From contig OZ024744.1 of assembly GCA_964016885.1 (NCBI GenBank), forward strand, positions 63,660,962-63,724,961: DNA of 64,000 nt, given 5' to 3'. This DNA comes from Eledone cirrhosa (Eukaryota; Mollusca; Cephalopoda; Octopoda; Eledonidae). Shown one piece after another: positions 45,001-61,200 of the stretch. Numbering within the stretch: the first letter of the stretch is position 1; every line of letters begins with the position of its first letter. The notes beneath the pieces are model-generated. The model did no database searches, was not told the DNA's origin, and saw nothing but the letters and a program-made list of their open reading frames with translations. Made by a program: the position numbers and the translations under genes.

Positions 45001-48000
45001 TAACTAAGACACTTAACTGTGAACAGTCCACCTAGCTGTAAGTAGGTACCACTGCGTTGTATAGTTCACTGTACTGTGTCTATAACCAAGACACTCCACT
45101 GTCAACAGTCCACCTAGCTGTAAGTAGGTACCACAGTGTGGTATAGTTCACTGTACTGTGTCTATAACCAAGACACTTAACTGTCAACAGTCCAGTCCAC
45201 CTAGCTGTAAGTAGGTACCACAGTGTGGTATAGTTCACGGTACTGTGTCTATGACCAAGACACTTCACTGTCAACAGTCCAGTCCACCTAGCTGTAAGTA
45301 GGTACCACAGTGTGATATAGTACACAGTACTGTGTCTATAACCAAGACACTCCACTGTCAACAGTCCACCTAGCTGTAAGTAGGTACCACTGTGTTGTAT
45401 AGTTCACTGTACTGTCAACAGTCCAGTCCACCTAGCTGTAAGTAGGTACCACAGTGTGGTATAGTTCACTGTACTGTTTCTATAACTAAGATACTTAACT
45501 GTCAACAGTCCAGTCCACCTAGCTGTAGGTAGGTACCACAGTCTGGTATAGTTCACTGTACTGTGTCTATAACTAAGACACTTAACTGTCAACAGTTCAC
45601 CTAGCTGTAAGTAGGTACCACAGTGTGGTATAGTTCACTGTACTGTGTCTATAACCAAGACACTCCACTGTCAACAGTCCACCTAGCTGTATGTAGGTAC
45701 CACAGTGCGGTATAGTTCACTGTACTGTGTCTATAACTAAGACACTCCACTGTCAACAGTCCACCTAGCTATAAGTAGGTACCACAGTGTGATATAGTTC
45801 ACTGTACTGTGTCTATAACCAAGATACTCCAATTTCAACAGTTCACCTAGCTGTAAGTAGGTACCACAGTGTGGTATAGTTCACTGTACTGTGTCTATAA
45901 CCAAGACACTCCACTGTCAACAGTCCACCTAGCTGTAAGTAGGTACCACAGTGTGGTATAGTTCACTGTAAACTGTCTATAACCAAGACACTCCACTGTC
46001 AACAGTCCACCTAGCTGTAAGTAGGTACCACATTGTGGTATAGTTCATGGTACTGTGTCTATAACCAAGACACTTAACTGTCAACAGTCCACCTAGCTGT
46101 AAGTAGGTACCACAGTGTGATATAGTTCACTGTACTGTGTCTATAATTAAGACAACTGTCAACAGTCCACCTAGCTGTAAGTAGGTACCACAGTGTGGTA
46201 TAGTTCACTGTACTGTGTCTAACTAAGATACTTAACTGTCAAAAGTCCAGTCCACGTAGCTGTAAGTAGGTACCACAGTGTGGTATAGTTCACTGTACTG
46301 TGTCTATAACTAAGATACTCCACTGTCAACATTTCACCTAGCTGTAAGTAGGTACCACAGTGTGATATAGTTCACAGTACTGTGTCTATAACCAAGAGAC
46401 TTAACTGTCAACAGTGCACCTAGCTGTAAGTAGGTACCACAGTCTGGTATAGTTCACTGTACTGTGTCTATAACCAAGACACTTAACTGTCAACAGTGCA
46501 CCTAGCTGTAAGTAGGTACCACAGTGTGGTATAATTCACCGTACTGTGTCTATAACTAAGACACTTAACTGACAACAGTCCACCTAGCTATAAGTAGGTA
46601 CCACAGTGTGGTATAGTTCACTGTACTGTGTCTATAACCAAGACACTTAACTGTCAACAGTGCACCTAGCTGTAAGTAGGTACCACAGTGTGATATAGTT
46701 CACTGTACTGTGTCTATAACTAAGACACTTAACTGACAACAGTCAACCTAGCTGTAAGTAGGTACCACAGTGTGGTATAGTTCACTGTACTGCGTCTATA
46801 ACCAAGATACTTAACAGTGAACAGTTCAGTCCACGTAGCTGTAAGAAGGTACCACAGTGTGGTATAGTTCACTGTACTGTGTATATAACTGAGATACCTA
46901 ACTGTCAAAAGTCCACCTGGCTGTAAGTAGGTACCACTGTGTTGTATAGTTCACTGTACTGTGTCTATAACCAAGACACTTAACTGTCAACAGTCCAGTC
47001 CACCTAGCTGTAAGTAGGTACCACAGTGTTGTATAGTTCACGGTACTGTGTCTATGACCAAGACACTTAATTGTCAACAGTCCAGTCCACCTAGCTGTAA
47101 GTAGGTACCACAGTGTGATATAGTTCACAGTACTGTGTCTATAACCAAGACCCTCCACTCTGAACAGCGCACCTAGCTGTAAGTAGGTACCACAGTGTGG
47201 TATAGTTCACTGTACTGTGTCTATAACCAAGATACTTAATTGTCAACAGTCCAGTCCACCTAGCTGTAGGTAGGTACCACAGTCTGGTATAGTTCACTGT
47301 ACTGTGTCTATAACTAAGACACTTAACTGTGAACAGTTCACCTAGCTGTAAGTAGGTACCACAGTGTGGTGTAGTTCACTGTACTGTGTCTATAACCAAG
47401 ACACTCCACTGTCAACAGTCCACCTAGCTGTATGTAGGTACCACAGTGCGGTATAGTTCACTGTACTGTGTCTATAACCAAAACACTCCACTGTCAACAG
47501 TCCACCTAGCTGTAAGTAGGTACCACAGTGTGGTATAGTTCACTGTACTGTGTCTATAACCAAGACACTCCACTGTCAACAGTCCACCTCGCTGTAAGTA
47601 GGTACCACAGTGTGGTATAGTTCATGGTACTGTGTCTATAACCAAGACACTTAACTGTGAACAGTCCACCTAGCTGTAAGTAGGTAACATAGTGAGGTAT
47701 AGTTCACTGTACTGTGTCTATAACTGAGATACTTAACTGTCAAAAGTCCCGTCCACCTAGCTGTAAGTAGGTACCACAGTGTGGTATAGTTCACTGTACT
47801 GTGTCTATAACTAAGATACTCCACTGTCACCAGTTCACCTAGCTGTAAGTAGGTACCACAGTGTGATATAGTTCACAGTACTGTGTCTATAACCAAGACA
47901 CTTAACTGTCAACTGTGCACCTAGCTGTAAGTAGGTAACACAGTGTGGTATAGTTCACTGAACTGTGTCTATAACCAAGACACTCCACTGTCAACAGTCC

Positions 48001-49267
48001 ACCTAGCTGTAAGTAGGTACCACAGTGTGGTATAGTTCACTGTACTGTGTCTATAACCAAGACACTTAACTGTCAACAGTGCACCTAGCTGTAAGTAGGT
48101 ACCACAGTGTGGTATAATTCACCATACTGTGTCTATAACTAAGACACTTAACTGACAACAGTCCACCTAGCTATAAGTAGGTACCACAGTGTGATATAGT
48201 TCACTGTACTGTGTCTATAACTAAGACACTTAACTGACAACGGTCCACCTAGCTATAAGTAGGTACCACAGTGTGATATTGTTCACAGTACTGTGTCTAT
48301 AACCAAGACACTTAACTGTCAACTGTGCACCTAGCTGTAAGTAGGTACCACAGTGTGGTATAGTTCACTGAACTGTGTCTATAACCAAGACACTTAACTG
48401 TCAACAGTCCACCTAGCTGTAAGTAGGTACCACAGTGTGGTATAGTTCACTGTACTGTGTCTATAACCAAGACACTCCACTGTCAACAGTCCACCTAGCT
48501 GTAAGTAGGTACCACAGTGTGGTATAGTTCACTGTACTGTGTCTATAACCAAGACGCTTAACTGTCAACAGTGCACCTAGCTGTAAGTAGGTACCACAGT
48601 GTGGTATAGTTCACTGTACTGTGTCTATAACCAAGACACTCCACTGTCAACAGTCCACCTAGCTGTAAGTAGGTACCACAGTGTGGTATAGTTCACTGTA
48701 CTGTGTCTATAACCAAGACGCTTAACTGTCAACAGTGCACCTAGCTGTAAGTAGGTACCACAGTGTGGTATAATTCACCATACTGTGTCTATAACTAAGA
48801 CACTTAACTGACAACAGTCAACCTAGCTGTAAGTAGGTACCACAGTGTTGTATAGTTCACTGTAGTGTGTCTATAACCAAGACACTTGACTGTCAACCGT
48901 CCAGTCCACCTAGCTGTAAGTAGGTACCACAGTGTGGTATAGTTCACTGTACTGTGTCTATAACTAAGATACTCCACTGTCAACAGTCCACCTAGCTGTA
49001 AGTAGGTACCACTGTGGTATAGTTCACTGTACGGTGTCTATAACCAAGATACTTAACTATCAACAGTCCACCTAGCTGTAAGTAGGTAACATAGTGTGGT
49101 AATGTTCACTGTACTGTGTCTATACCTAAGACACTTAACTGTCAACAGTCCACCTAGCCGTAAGTAGGTACCACAGTGTGATATAGTTCACTGAACTGTG
49201 TCTATAACTAAGATACTCCACTGTCAACAGTCCACCTAGCTGTAAGTAGGTACCACTGCGTCGTATA
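45000..49267. repeat. Higher-order satellite block D (copy at 58.6-64.0 kb)
   Basis: 45,080-45,592 matches 58,667-59,179 at offset 13,587, including a fused monomer TTCACTGTACTGTCAACAG at about 45,403 and 58,990. 46,898 matches 61,552 (offset 14,654). The last bases of the window (TACCACTGCGTCGTATAG) match about 49,251-49,267 (offset about 14,733). The offset grows because about 1 kb was added in the second copy near 59.5-60.6 kb. Confidence 0.85.
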
Positions 49268-52200
49268 GTTCAATGTACTATGTCTATAACCAAGACCCTT
49301 AACTGTCAACAGTCTACCTAGCTGTAAGTAGGTACCACAGTGTGGTATAGTTCACTGTACTGTGTCTATAACTAAGATACTCTACTGTCAACAGTCCACC
49401 TAGCTGTAAGTAGGTACCACAGTGTGATATAGTTCACTGTACTGTGTCTATAACTAAGATACTCCACTGTCAACAGTCCACCTAGCTGTAAGTAGGTACC
49501 ACAGTGTGATATAGTTTACTGTACTGTGTCTATAACCAAGATACTTAACTGTCAACAGTCCACCTAGCTATAAGTAGGTACCATAGTGTGGTATATTTCA
49601 CCGTACTGTGTCTATAACCAAGACACTCCACTGTCAACAGTCCACCTAGCTGTAAGTAAGTACCACATTGTGGTATAGTTCAATGTACTGTGTCTATAAC
49701 CAAGTCACTTAAATGTCAACAGTCCACCTAGCTGTAAGTAGGTACCACTGTGTGGTATAGTTCACTGTACTGTGTCTATAACCAAGACACTTCACTGTCA
49801 ACAGTCCAGTCCACCTAGCTGTAAGTAGGTACCACAGTGTGATATAGTTCACTGTATTGTGTCTATAACCAAGACACTTAACAGTCAACAGTCCACCTAG
49901 CTGTAAGTAGGTACCACAGTGTGGTATAGTTCACTGTACTGTGTCTATAACCAAGACACTTAACTGTCAACAGTGCACCTAGCTGTAAGTAGGTACCACA
50001 GTGTGGTATAGTTCACTGTACTGTGTCAATATCCAAGACACTTAACTCTCAACAGTTCAGTCCACCTAGCTATAAGTAGGTACCACAGTGTGGTATAGTT
50101 CACTGTACTGTGTCTATAACCAAGACACTTAGCTGTCAACAGTCCACCTAGCTGTAAGTAGGTACTACAGTGTGGTATAGTTCACTGTACTGTGTCTATA
50201 ACCAAGACACTCCACTGTAAACACTCCAGTCCACCTAGCTGTAAGTAGGTACCACAGTGTGGTATAGTTCACTGTACTGTGTCTATAACCAAGACACTTA
50301 ACTGTAAACAGTCCACCTAGCTGTAAGTAGGTACCACAGTGTGATATATTTCACTGTACTGTGTCTATAACCAAGACACTTAACTGTAAACAGTCCACCT
50401 CGCTATAAGTAGGTACCACAGTGTGGTATAGTTCACTGTACTGTGTCTTTAATCAAGACACTTAACTGTAAACAGTCCACCTAGCTATAAGTAGGTACCA
50501 CAGTGTGGTATAGTTCACTGTACTGTGTATATAACCAAGACACTTATCTATCACCGGTCCACCTAGCTATAAGTAGGTACCACAGTGTGGTATAGTTCAC
50601 TGTACTGTGTATATAACCAAGACACTTATCTATCACCAGTCCACCTTGCTGTAAGTAGGTACCACAGTGTGATATAGTTCACTGTACTGTGTCTATAACC
50701 AAGACACTCCACTGTCAACAGTCCACCTAGTGGTAAGTAGGTACCACAGCGGGGTATAGTTCACTGTACTGTGTCTATAACCAAATCACTTAGCTGTCAA
50801 CAGTCCACCTAGCTGTAAGTAGATACCACAGTGTGATATAGTTCACAGTACTGTGTCTATAACCAAGACACTTAATTGTCAAGAAGTCCACTTAGCTGTA
50901 AGTAGGTACCACAGTGTGGTTTAGTTCACTGTACTGTGTATATAACCAAGGCACTTATCTATCACCAGTCCACCTTGCTGTAAGTAGGTACCACAGTGTG
51001 ATATAGTTCACTGTACTGTGTCTATAACCAAGACATGTAACTCAACAGTCCACCCAGCTGTAAATAGCTACCACAGTGTGATATAGTTCACTGTACTGTG
51101 TCTATAACCAAGACACTTAACTGTCAACAGTCCACCTAGCTGTAAGTAGGTACCACAGTATGGTATAGTTCACTGTACTGTGTCTACGAGCTAGACACTT
51201 AACTGTCAACAGTGCACCTATCTGTAAGTAGGTACCACAGTGTGGTATAGTTCACTGTACTCTGTCTATAACCAAGACACTTAACTGTCAACAGTTCAGT
51301 CCACCTAACTGTAAGTAGGTACCACAGTGTGGCATAGTTCACTTAACTGTCAACAGTGCACCTAGCTGTAAGTAGGTACCACAGTGTGGTATAGTTCACT
51401 GTACTGTGTCTACAACCAAGACACTTAACTGTCAACAGTCCAGTCCACCTAGCTGTAAGTAGGTACCACAGTGTGATATAGTTCACTGTACTGTGTCTAT
51501 AACCAAGACACTCCACTGTCAACAGTCCCCCTAGCTGTAAGTAGGTACCACAGTGTGCTATAGTTCACTGTACTGTGTCTATAACCAAGACACTTAACTG
51601 TCAACAGTCCACCTAGCTGTAAGTAGGTACCACTGTGTTGTATAGTTCACGGTACTGTGTCTATAATTAAGATACTTAACTGTCAACAGTCCAGTCCACC
51701 TAGCTGTAGGTAGGTACCACAGTCTGGTATAGTTCACTGTACTGTGTCTATAACTAAGATACTTAACTGTCAACAGTCCAGTCCACCTAGCTGTAAGTAG
51801 GTACCACAGTGTGGTATAGTTCACTGTACTGTGTCTATAACCAAGACACTTAACTGTCAACAGTCCACCTAGCTATAAGTAGGTACCACAGTGTGGTATA
51901 GTTCACTGTACTGTGTCTATAACTAAGACACTTAACTGTCAACAGTGCACCTAGCTGTAAGTAGGTACCACAGTGTGGTATAGTTCACTGTACTGTGTCT
52001 ATAACTAAGACACTTAACTGACAACGGTCCACCTAGCTATAAGTAGGTACCACAGTGTGATATAGTTTACTGTACTGTGTCTATAACTAAGACACTTAAC
52101 TGACAACGGTCCACCTAGCTATAAGTAGGTACCACAGTGTGATATAGTTCACAGTACTGTGTCTATAACCAAGACACTTAACTGTCAACAGTGCACCTAG

Positions 52201-55200
52201 CTGTAAGTAGGTAACACAGTGTGGTATAGTTCACTGAACTGTGTCTATAACCAAGACACTTAACTGTCAACAGTCCACCTAGCTGTAAGTAGGTACCACA
52301 GTGTGGTATAGTTCACTGTACTGTGTCTATAACCAAGACACTCCACTGTCAACAGTCCACCTAGCTGTAAGTAGGTACCACAGTGTGGTATAGTTCACTG
52401 TACTGTGTCTATAACCAAGACACTTAACTGTCAACAGTGCACCTAGCTGTAAGTAGGTACCACAGTGTGATATAGTTCACTGTACTGTGTCTATAACTAA
52501 GACACTTAACTGACAACAGTCAACCTAGCTGTAAGTAGGTACCACAGTGTGGTATAGTTCACTGTACTGTGTCTATAACCAAGATACTTAACAGTGAACA
52601 GTTCAGTCCACGTAGCTGTAAGTAGGTACCACAGTGTGGTATAGTTCACTGTACTGTGTATATAACTGAGATACTTAACTGTCAAAAGTCCACCTAGCTG
52701 TAAGTAGGTACCACTGTGTTGTATAGTTCACTGTACTGTGTCTATAACCAAGACACTTAACTGTCAACAGTCCAGTCCACCTAGCTGTAAGTAGGTACGA
52801 CAGTGTTGTATAGTTCACGGTACTGTGTCTATGACCAAGACACTTAACTGTCAACAGTCCAGTCCACCTAGCTGTAAGTAGGTACCACAGTGTGATATAG
52901 TTCACAGTACTGTGTCTATAACCAAGACCCTCCACTGTGAACAGCGCACCTAGCTGTAGGTAGGTACCACAGTGTGGTATAGTTCACTGTACTGTGTCTA
53001 TAACCAAGATACTTAACTCTCAACAGTCCAGTCCACCTAGCTGTAGGTAGGTACCACAGTGTGGTATAGTTCACTGTACTGTGTCTATAACCAAGACACT
53101 CCACTGTCAACAGTCCACCTAGCTGTAGGTAGGTACCACAGTCTGGTATAGTTCACTGTACTGTGTCTATAACTAAGACACTTAACTGTGAACAGTTCAC
53201 CTAGCTGTAAGTAGGTACCACAGTGTGGTATAGTTTACTGTACTGTGTCTATAACTAAGATACTTAACTGTCAAAAGTCCACCTAGCTGTAAGTAGGTAC
53301 CACTGCGTTGTATAGTTCACTGTACTGTGTCTATAACCAAGACACTTAACTGTCAACAGTCCAGTCCACCTAGCTGTAAGTAGGTACCACAGTGTGGTAT
53401 AGTTCACTGTACTGTGTCTATAACTAAGACACTTAACTGTCAACAGTCCAGTCCACCTAGCTGTAGGTAGGTACCACAGTCTGGTATAGTTCACTGTACT
53501 GTGTCTATAACTAAGACACTTAACTGTCAACAGTTCACCTAGCTGTAAGTAGGTACCACAGTGTGGTATAGTTCACTGTACTGTGTCTATAACGAAGACA
53601 CTCCACTGTCAACAGTCCACCTAGCTGTATGTAGGTACCACAGTGCGGTATAGTTCACTGTACTGTGTCTATAACTAAGACACTCCACTGTCAACAGTCC
53701 ACCTAGCTATAAGTAGGTACCACAGTGTGATATAGTTCACTGTACTGTGTCTATAACCAAGACACTTAACTGTCAACAGTGCACCTAGCTGTAAGTAGGT
53801 ACCACAGTGTGGTATAGTTCACTGTACTGTGTCTATAACTAAGACACTTAACTGACAACAGTCCACCTAGCTATAAGTAGGTACCACAGTGTGATATAGT
53901 TCACAGTACTGTGTCTATAACCAAGACATTTAACTGTCAAAGTGCACCTAGCTGTAAGTAGGTAACACAGTGTGGTATAGTTCACTGAACAGTGTCTATA
54001 ACCAAGACACTTAACTGTCAACAGTCCACCTAGCTGTAAGTAGGTACCACAGTGTGGTATAGTTCACTGTACTGTGTCTATAACCAAGACACTCCACTGT
54101 CAACAGTCCACCTAGCTGTAAGTAGGTACCACAGTGTGGCATAGTTCACTGTACTGTGTCTATAACCAAGAGACTTAACTGTCAACAGTCCACCTAGCTG
54201 TAAGTAGGTACCACAGTGTGGTATAATTCACCGTACTGTGTCTATAACTAAGACACTTAACTGACAACAGTCCACCTAGCTGTAAGTAGGTACCACAGTG
54301 TGGTATAGTTCACTGTACTGTGTCTATAACCAAGATACTTAACAGTCAACAGTTCAGTCCACGTAGCTGTAAGTAGGTACCACAGTGTGGTATAGTTTAC
54401 TGTACTGTGTCTATAACTAAGATACTTAACTGTCAAAAGTCCACCTAGCTGTAAGTAGGTACCACTGCGTTGTATAGTTCACTGTACTGTGTCTATAACT
54501 AAGATACTTAACTGTCAACAGTCCAGTCCACCTAGCTGTAGGTAGGTACCACAGTCTGGTATAGTTCACTGTACTGTGTCTATAACTAAGACACTTAACT
54601 GTCAACAGTTCACCTAGCTGTAAGTAGGTACCACAGTGTGGTATAGTTCACTGTACTGTGTCTATAACTAAGACACTCCACTGTCAACAGTCCACCTAGC
54701 TATAAGTAGGTACCACAGTGTGATATAGTTCACTGTACTGTGTCTATAACCAAGATACTCCAATTTCAACAGTTCACCTAGCTGTAAGTAGGTACCACAG
54801 TGTGGTATAGTTCACTGTACTGTGTCTATAACCAAGACACTCCAATGTCAACAGTCCACCTAGCTGTAAGTAGGTACCACAGTGTGGTATAGTTCACTGT
54901 AATCTGTCTATAACCAAGACACACCACTGTCAACAGTCCAGTCCACCTAGCTGTAGGTAGGTACCACAGTCTGGTATAGTTCACTGTACTGTGTCTATAA
55001 CTAAGACACTTAACTGTGAACAGTCCACCTAGCTGTAAGTAGGTACCACTGCGTTGTATAGTTCACTGTACTGTGTCTATAACCAAGACACTCCACTGTC
55101 AACAGTCCACCTAGCTGTAAGTAGGTACCACAGTGTGGTATAGTTCACTGTACTGTGTCTATAACCAAGACACTTAACTGTCAACAGTCCAGTCCACCTA

Positions 55201-58200
55201 GCTGTAAGTAGGTACCACAGTGTGGTATAGTTCACTGTACTGTGTCTACAACCAAGACACTTAACTGTCAACAGTCCAGTCCACCTAGCTGTAAGTAGGT
55301 ACCACAGTGTGATATAGTTCACTGTACTGTGTCTATAACCAAGACACTCCACTGTCAACAGTCCCCCTAGCTGTAAGTAGGTACCACAGTGTGCTATAGT
55401 TCACTGTACTGTGTCTATAACCAAGACACTTAACTGTCAACAGTCCACCTAGCTGTAAGTAGGTACCACTGTGTTGTATAGTTCACGGTACTGTGTCTAT
55501 AATTAAGATACTTAACTGTCAACAGTCCAGTCCACCTAGCTGTAGGTAGGTACCACAGTCTGGTATAGTTCACTGTACTGTGTCTATAACTAAGATACTT
55601 AACTGTCAACAGTCCAGTCCACCTAGCTGTAAGTAGGTACCACAGTGTGGTATAGTTCACTGTACTGTGTCTATAACCAAGACACTTAACTGTCAACAGT
55701 CCACCTAGCTATAAGTAGGTACCACAGTGTGGTATAGTTCACTGTACTGTGTCTATAACTAAGACACTTAACTGTCAACAGTGCACCTAGCTGTAAGTAG
55801 GTACCACAGTGTGGTATAGTTCACTGTACTGTGTCTATAACTAAGACACTTAACTGACAACGGTCCACCTAGCTATAAGTAGGTACCACAGTGTGATATA
55901 GTTTACTGTACTGTGTCTATAGCTAAGACACTTAACTGACAACGGTCCACCTAGCTATAAGTAGGTACCACAGTGTGATATAGTTCACAGTACTGTGTCT
56001 ATAACCAAGACACTTAACTGTCAACAGTGCACCTAGCTGTAAGTAGGTAACACAGTGTGGTATAGTTCACTGAACTGTGTCTATAACCAAGACACTTAAC
56101 TGTCAACAGTCCACCTAGCTGTAAGTAAGTACCACAGTGTGGTATAGTTCACTGTACTGTGTCTATAACCAAGACACTCCACTGTCAACAGTCCACCTAG
56201 CTGTAAGTAGGTACCACAGTGTGGTATAGTTCACTGTACTGTGTCTATAACCAAGACACTTAACTGTCAACAGTGCACCTAGCTGTAAGTAGGTACCACA
56301 GTGTGATATAGTTCACTGTACTGTGTCTATAACTAAGACACTTAACTGACAACAGTCAACCTAGCTGTAAGTAGGTACCACAGTGTGGTATAGTTCACTG
56401 TACTGTGTCTATAACCAAGATACTTAACAGTGAACAGTTCAGTCCACGTAGCTGTAAGTAGGTACCACAGTGTGGTATAGTTCACTGTACTGTGTATATA
56501 ACTGAGATACTTAACTGTCAAAAGTCCACCTAGCTGTAAGTAGGTACCACTGTGTTGTATAGTTCACTGTACTGTGTCTATAACCAAGACACTTAACTGT
56601 CAACAGTCCAGTCCACCTAGCTGTAAGTAGGTACGACAGTGTTGTATAGTTCACGGTACTGTGTCTATGACCAAGACACTTAACTGTCAACAGTCCAGTC
56701 CACCTAGCTGTAAGTAGGTACCACAGTGTGATATAGTTCACAGTACTGTGTCTATAACCAAGACCCTCCACTGTGAACAGCGCACCTAGCTGTAGGTAGG
56801 TACCACAGTGTGGTATAGTTCACTGTACTGTGTCTATAACCAAGATACTTAACTCTCAACAGTCCAGTCCACCTAGCTGTAGGTAGGTACCACAGTGTGG
56901 TATAGTTCACTGTACTGTGTCTATAACCAAGACACTCCACTGTCAACAGTCCACATAGCTGTAGGTAGGTACCACAGTCTGGTATAGTTCACTGTACTGT
57001 GTCTATAACTAAGACACTTAACTGTGAACAGTTCACCTAGCTGTAAGTAGGTACCACAGTGTGGTATAGTTTACTGTACTGTGTCTATAACTAAGATACT
57101 TAACTGTCAAAAGTCCACCTAGCTGTAAGTAGGTACCACTGCGTTGTATAGTTCACTGTACTGTGTCTATAACCAAGACACTTAACTGTCAACAGTCCAG
57201 TCCACCTAGCTGTAAGTAGGTACCACAGTGTGGTATAGTTCACTGTACTGTGTCTATAACTAAGACACTTAACTGTCAACAGTCCAGTCCACCTAGCTGT
57301 AGGTAGGTACCACAGTCTGGTATAGTTCACTGTACTGTGTCTATAACCAAGACACTTAACTGTCAACAGTGCACCTAGCTGTAAGTAGGTACCACAGTGT
57401 GGTATAGTTCACTGTACTGTGTCTATAACTAAGACACTTAACTGACAACAGTCCACCTAGCTATAAGTAGGTACCACAGTGTGATATAGTTCACAGTACT
57501 GTGTCTATAACCAAGACATTTAACTGTCAAAGTGCACCTAGCTGTAAGTAGGTAACACAGTGTGGTATAGTTCACTGAACAGTGTCTATAACCAAGACAC
57601 TTAACTGTCAACAGTCCACCTAGCTGTAAGTAGGTACCACAGTGTGGTATAGTTCACTGTACTGTGTCTATAACCAAGACACTCCACTGTCAACAGTCCA
57701 CCTAGCTGTAAGTAGGTACCACAGTGTGGCATAGTTCACTGTACTGTGTCTATAACCAAGACACTTAACTGTCAACAGTGCACCTAGCTGTAAGTAGGTA
57801 CCACAGTGTGGTATAATTCACCGTACTGTGTCTATAACTAAGACACTTAACTGACAACAGTCCACCTAGCTGTAAGTAGGTACCACAGTGTGGTATAGTT
57901 CACTGTACTGTGTCTATAACCAAGATACTTAACAGTCAACAGTTCAGTCCACGTAGCTGTAAGTAGGTACCACAGTGTGGTATAGTTTACTGTACTGTGT
58001 CTATAACTAAGATACTTAACTGTCAAAAGTCCACCTAGCTGTAAGTAGGTACCACTGCGTTGTATCGTTCACTGTACTGTGTCTATAACTAAGATACTTA
58101 ACTGTCAACAGTCCAGTCCACCTAGCTGTAGGTAGGTACCACAGTCTGGTATAGTTCACTGTACTGTGTCTATAACTAAGACACTTAACTGTCAACAGTT

Positions 58201-61200
58201 CACCTAGCTGTAAGTAGGTACCACAGTGTGGTATAGTTCACTGTACTGTGTCTATAACTAAGACACTCCACTGTCAACAGTCCACCTAGCTATAAGTAGG
58301 TACCACAGTGTGATATAGTTCACTGTACTGTGTCTATAACCAAGATACTCCAATTTCAACAGTTCACCTAGCTGTAAGTAGGTACCACAGTGTGGTATAG
58401 TTCACTGTACTGTGTCTATAACCAAGACACTCCACTGTCAACAGTCCACCTAGCTGTAAGTAGGTACCACAGTGTGGTATAGTTCACTGTAATCTGTCTA
58501 TAACCAAGACACTCCACTGTCAACAGTCCAGTCCACCTAGCTGTAGGTAGGTACCACAGTCTGGTATAGTTCACTGTACTGTGTCTATAACTAAGACACT
58601 TAACTGTGAACAGTCCACCTAGCTGTAAGTAGGTACCACTGCGTTGTATAGTTCACTGTACTGTGTCTATAACCAAGACACTCCACTGTCAACAGTCCAC
58701 CTAGCTGTAAGTAGGTACCACAGTGTGGTATAGTTCACTGTACTGTGTCTATAACCAAGACACTTAACTGTCAACAGTCCAGTCCACCTAGCTGTAAGTA
58801 GGTACCACAGTGTGGTATAGTTCACGGTACTGTGTCTATGACCAAGACACTTCACTGTCAACAGTCCAGTCCACCTAGCTGTAAGTAGGTACCACAGTGT
58901 GATATAGTACACAGTACTGTGTCTATAACCAAGACACTCCACTGTCAACAGTCCACCTAGCTGTAAGTAGGTACCACTGTGTTGTATAGTTCACTGTACT
59001 GTCAACAGTCCAGTCCACCTAGCTGTAAGTAGGTACCACAGTGTGGTATAGTTCACTGTACTGTTTCTATAACTAAGATACTTAACTGTCAACAGTCCAG
59101 TCCACCTAGCTGTAGGTAGGTACCACAGTCTGGTATAGTTCACTGTACTGTGTCTATAACTAAGACACTTAACTGTCAACAGTTCACCTAGCTGTAAGTA
59201 GGTACCACAGTGTGGTATAGTTCACTGTACTGTGTCTATAACCAAGACACTCCACTGTCAACAGTCCACCTTGCTGTATGTAGGTACCACAGTGCGGTAT
59301 AGTTCACTGTACTGTGTCTATAACTAAGACACTCCACTGTCAACAGTCCACCTAGCTATAAGTAGGTACCACAGTGTGATATAGTTCACTGTACTGTGTC
59401 TATAACCAAGATACTCCAATTTCAACAGTTCACCTAGCTGTAAGTAGGTACCACAGTGTGGTATAGTTCACTGTACTGTGTCTATAACCAAGACACTCCA
59501 CTGTCAACAGTCCACCTAGCTGTAAGTAGGTACCACAGTGTGGTATAGTTCACTGTAATCTGTCTATAACCAAGACACTCCACTGTCAACAGTCCACCTA
59601 GCTGTAAGTAGGTACCACATTGTGGTATAGTTCATGGTACTGTGTCTATAACCAAGACACTTAACTGTCAACAGTCCACCTAGCTGTAAGTAGGTACCAC
59701 AGTGTGATATAGTTCACTGTACTGTGTCTATAATTAAGACAACTGTCAACAGTCCACCTAGCTGTAAGTAGGTACCACAGTGTGGTATAGTTCACTGTAC
59801 TGTCTATAACTAAGATACTTAACTGTCAAAAGTCCAGTCCACGTAGCTGTAAGTAGGTACCACAGTGTGGTATAGTTCACTGTACTGTGTCTATAACTAA
59901 GATACTCCACTGTCAACATTTCACCTAGCTGTAAGTAGGTACCACAGTGTGATATAGTTCACAGTACTGTGTCTATAACCAAGAGACTTAACTGTCAACA
60001 GTGCACCTAGCTGTAAGTAGGTAACACAGTGTGGTATAGTTCACTGAACTGTGTCTATAACCAAGACACTTAACTGTCAACAGTCCACCTAGCTGTAAGT
60101 AGGTACCACAGTCTGGTATAGTTCACTGTACTGTGTCTATAACCAAGACACTTAACTGTCAACAGTGCACCTAGCTGTAAGTAGGTACCACAGTGTGGTA
60201 TAATTCACCGTACTGTGTCTATAACTGAGACACTTAACTGACAACAGTCCACCTAGCTATTAGTAGGTACCACAGTGTGATATAGTTTACTGTACTGTGT
60301 CTATAACTAAGACACTTAACTGACAACGGTCCACCTAGCTATAAGTAGGTACCACAGTGTGATATAGTTCACAGTATTGTGTCTATAACCAAGACACTTA
60401 ACTGTCAACAGTGCACCTAGCTGTAAGTAGGTAACACAGTGTGGTATAGTTCACTGTACTGTGTCTATAACCAAGACACTCCACTGTCAACAGTCCACCT
60501 AGCTGTAAGTAGGTACCACAGTGTGGTATAGTTCACTGTAATCTGTCTATAACCAAGACACTCCACTGTCAACAGTCCACCTAGCTGTAAGTAGGTACCA
60601 CATTGTGGTATAGTTCATGGTACTGTGTCTATAACCAAGACACTTAACTGTCAACAGTCCACCTAGCTGTAAGTAGGTACCACAGTGTGATATAGTTCAC
60701 TGTACTGTGTCTATAATTAAGACAACTGTCAACAGTCCACCTAGCTGTAAGTAGGTACCACAGTGTGGTATAGTTCACTGTACTGTGTCTATAACTGAGA
60801 TACTTAACTGTCAAAAGTCCAGTCCACGTAGCTGTAAGTAGGTACCACAGTGTGGTATAGTTCACTGTACTGTGTCTATAACTAAGATACTCCACTGTCA
60901 ACATTTCACCTAGCTGTAAGTAGGTACCACAGTGTGATATAGTTCACAGTACTGTGTCTATAACCAAGAGACTTAACTGTCAACAGTGCACCTAGCTGTA
61001 AGTAGGTAACACAGTGTGGTATAGTTCACTGAACTGTGTCTATAACCAAGACACTTAACTGTCAACAGTCCACCTAGCTGTAAGTAGGTACCACAGTCTG
61101 GTATAGTTCACTGTACTGTGTCTATAACCAAGACACTTAACTGTCAACAGTGCACCTAGCTGTAAGTAGGTACCACAGTGTGGTATAATTCACCGTACTG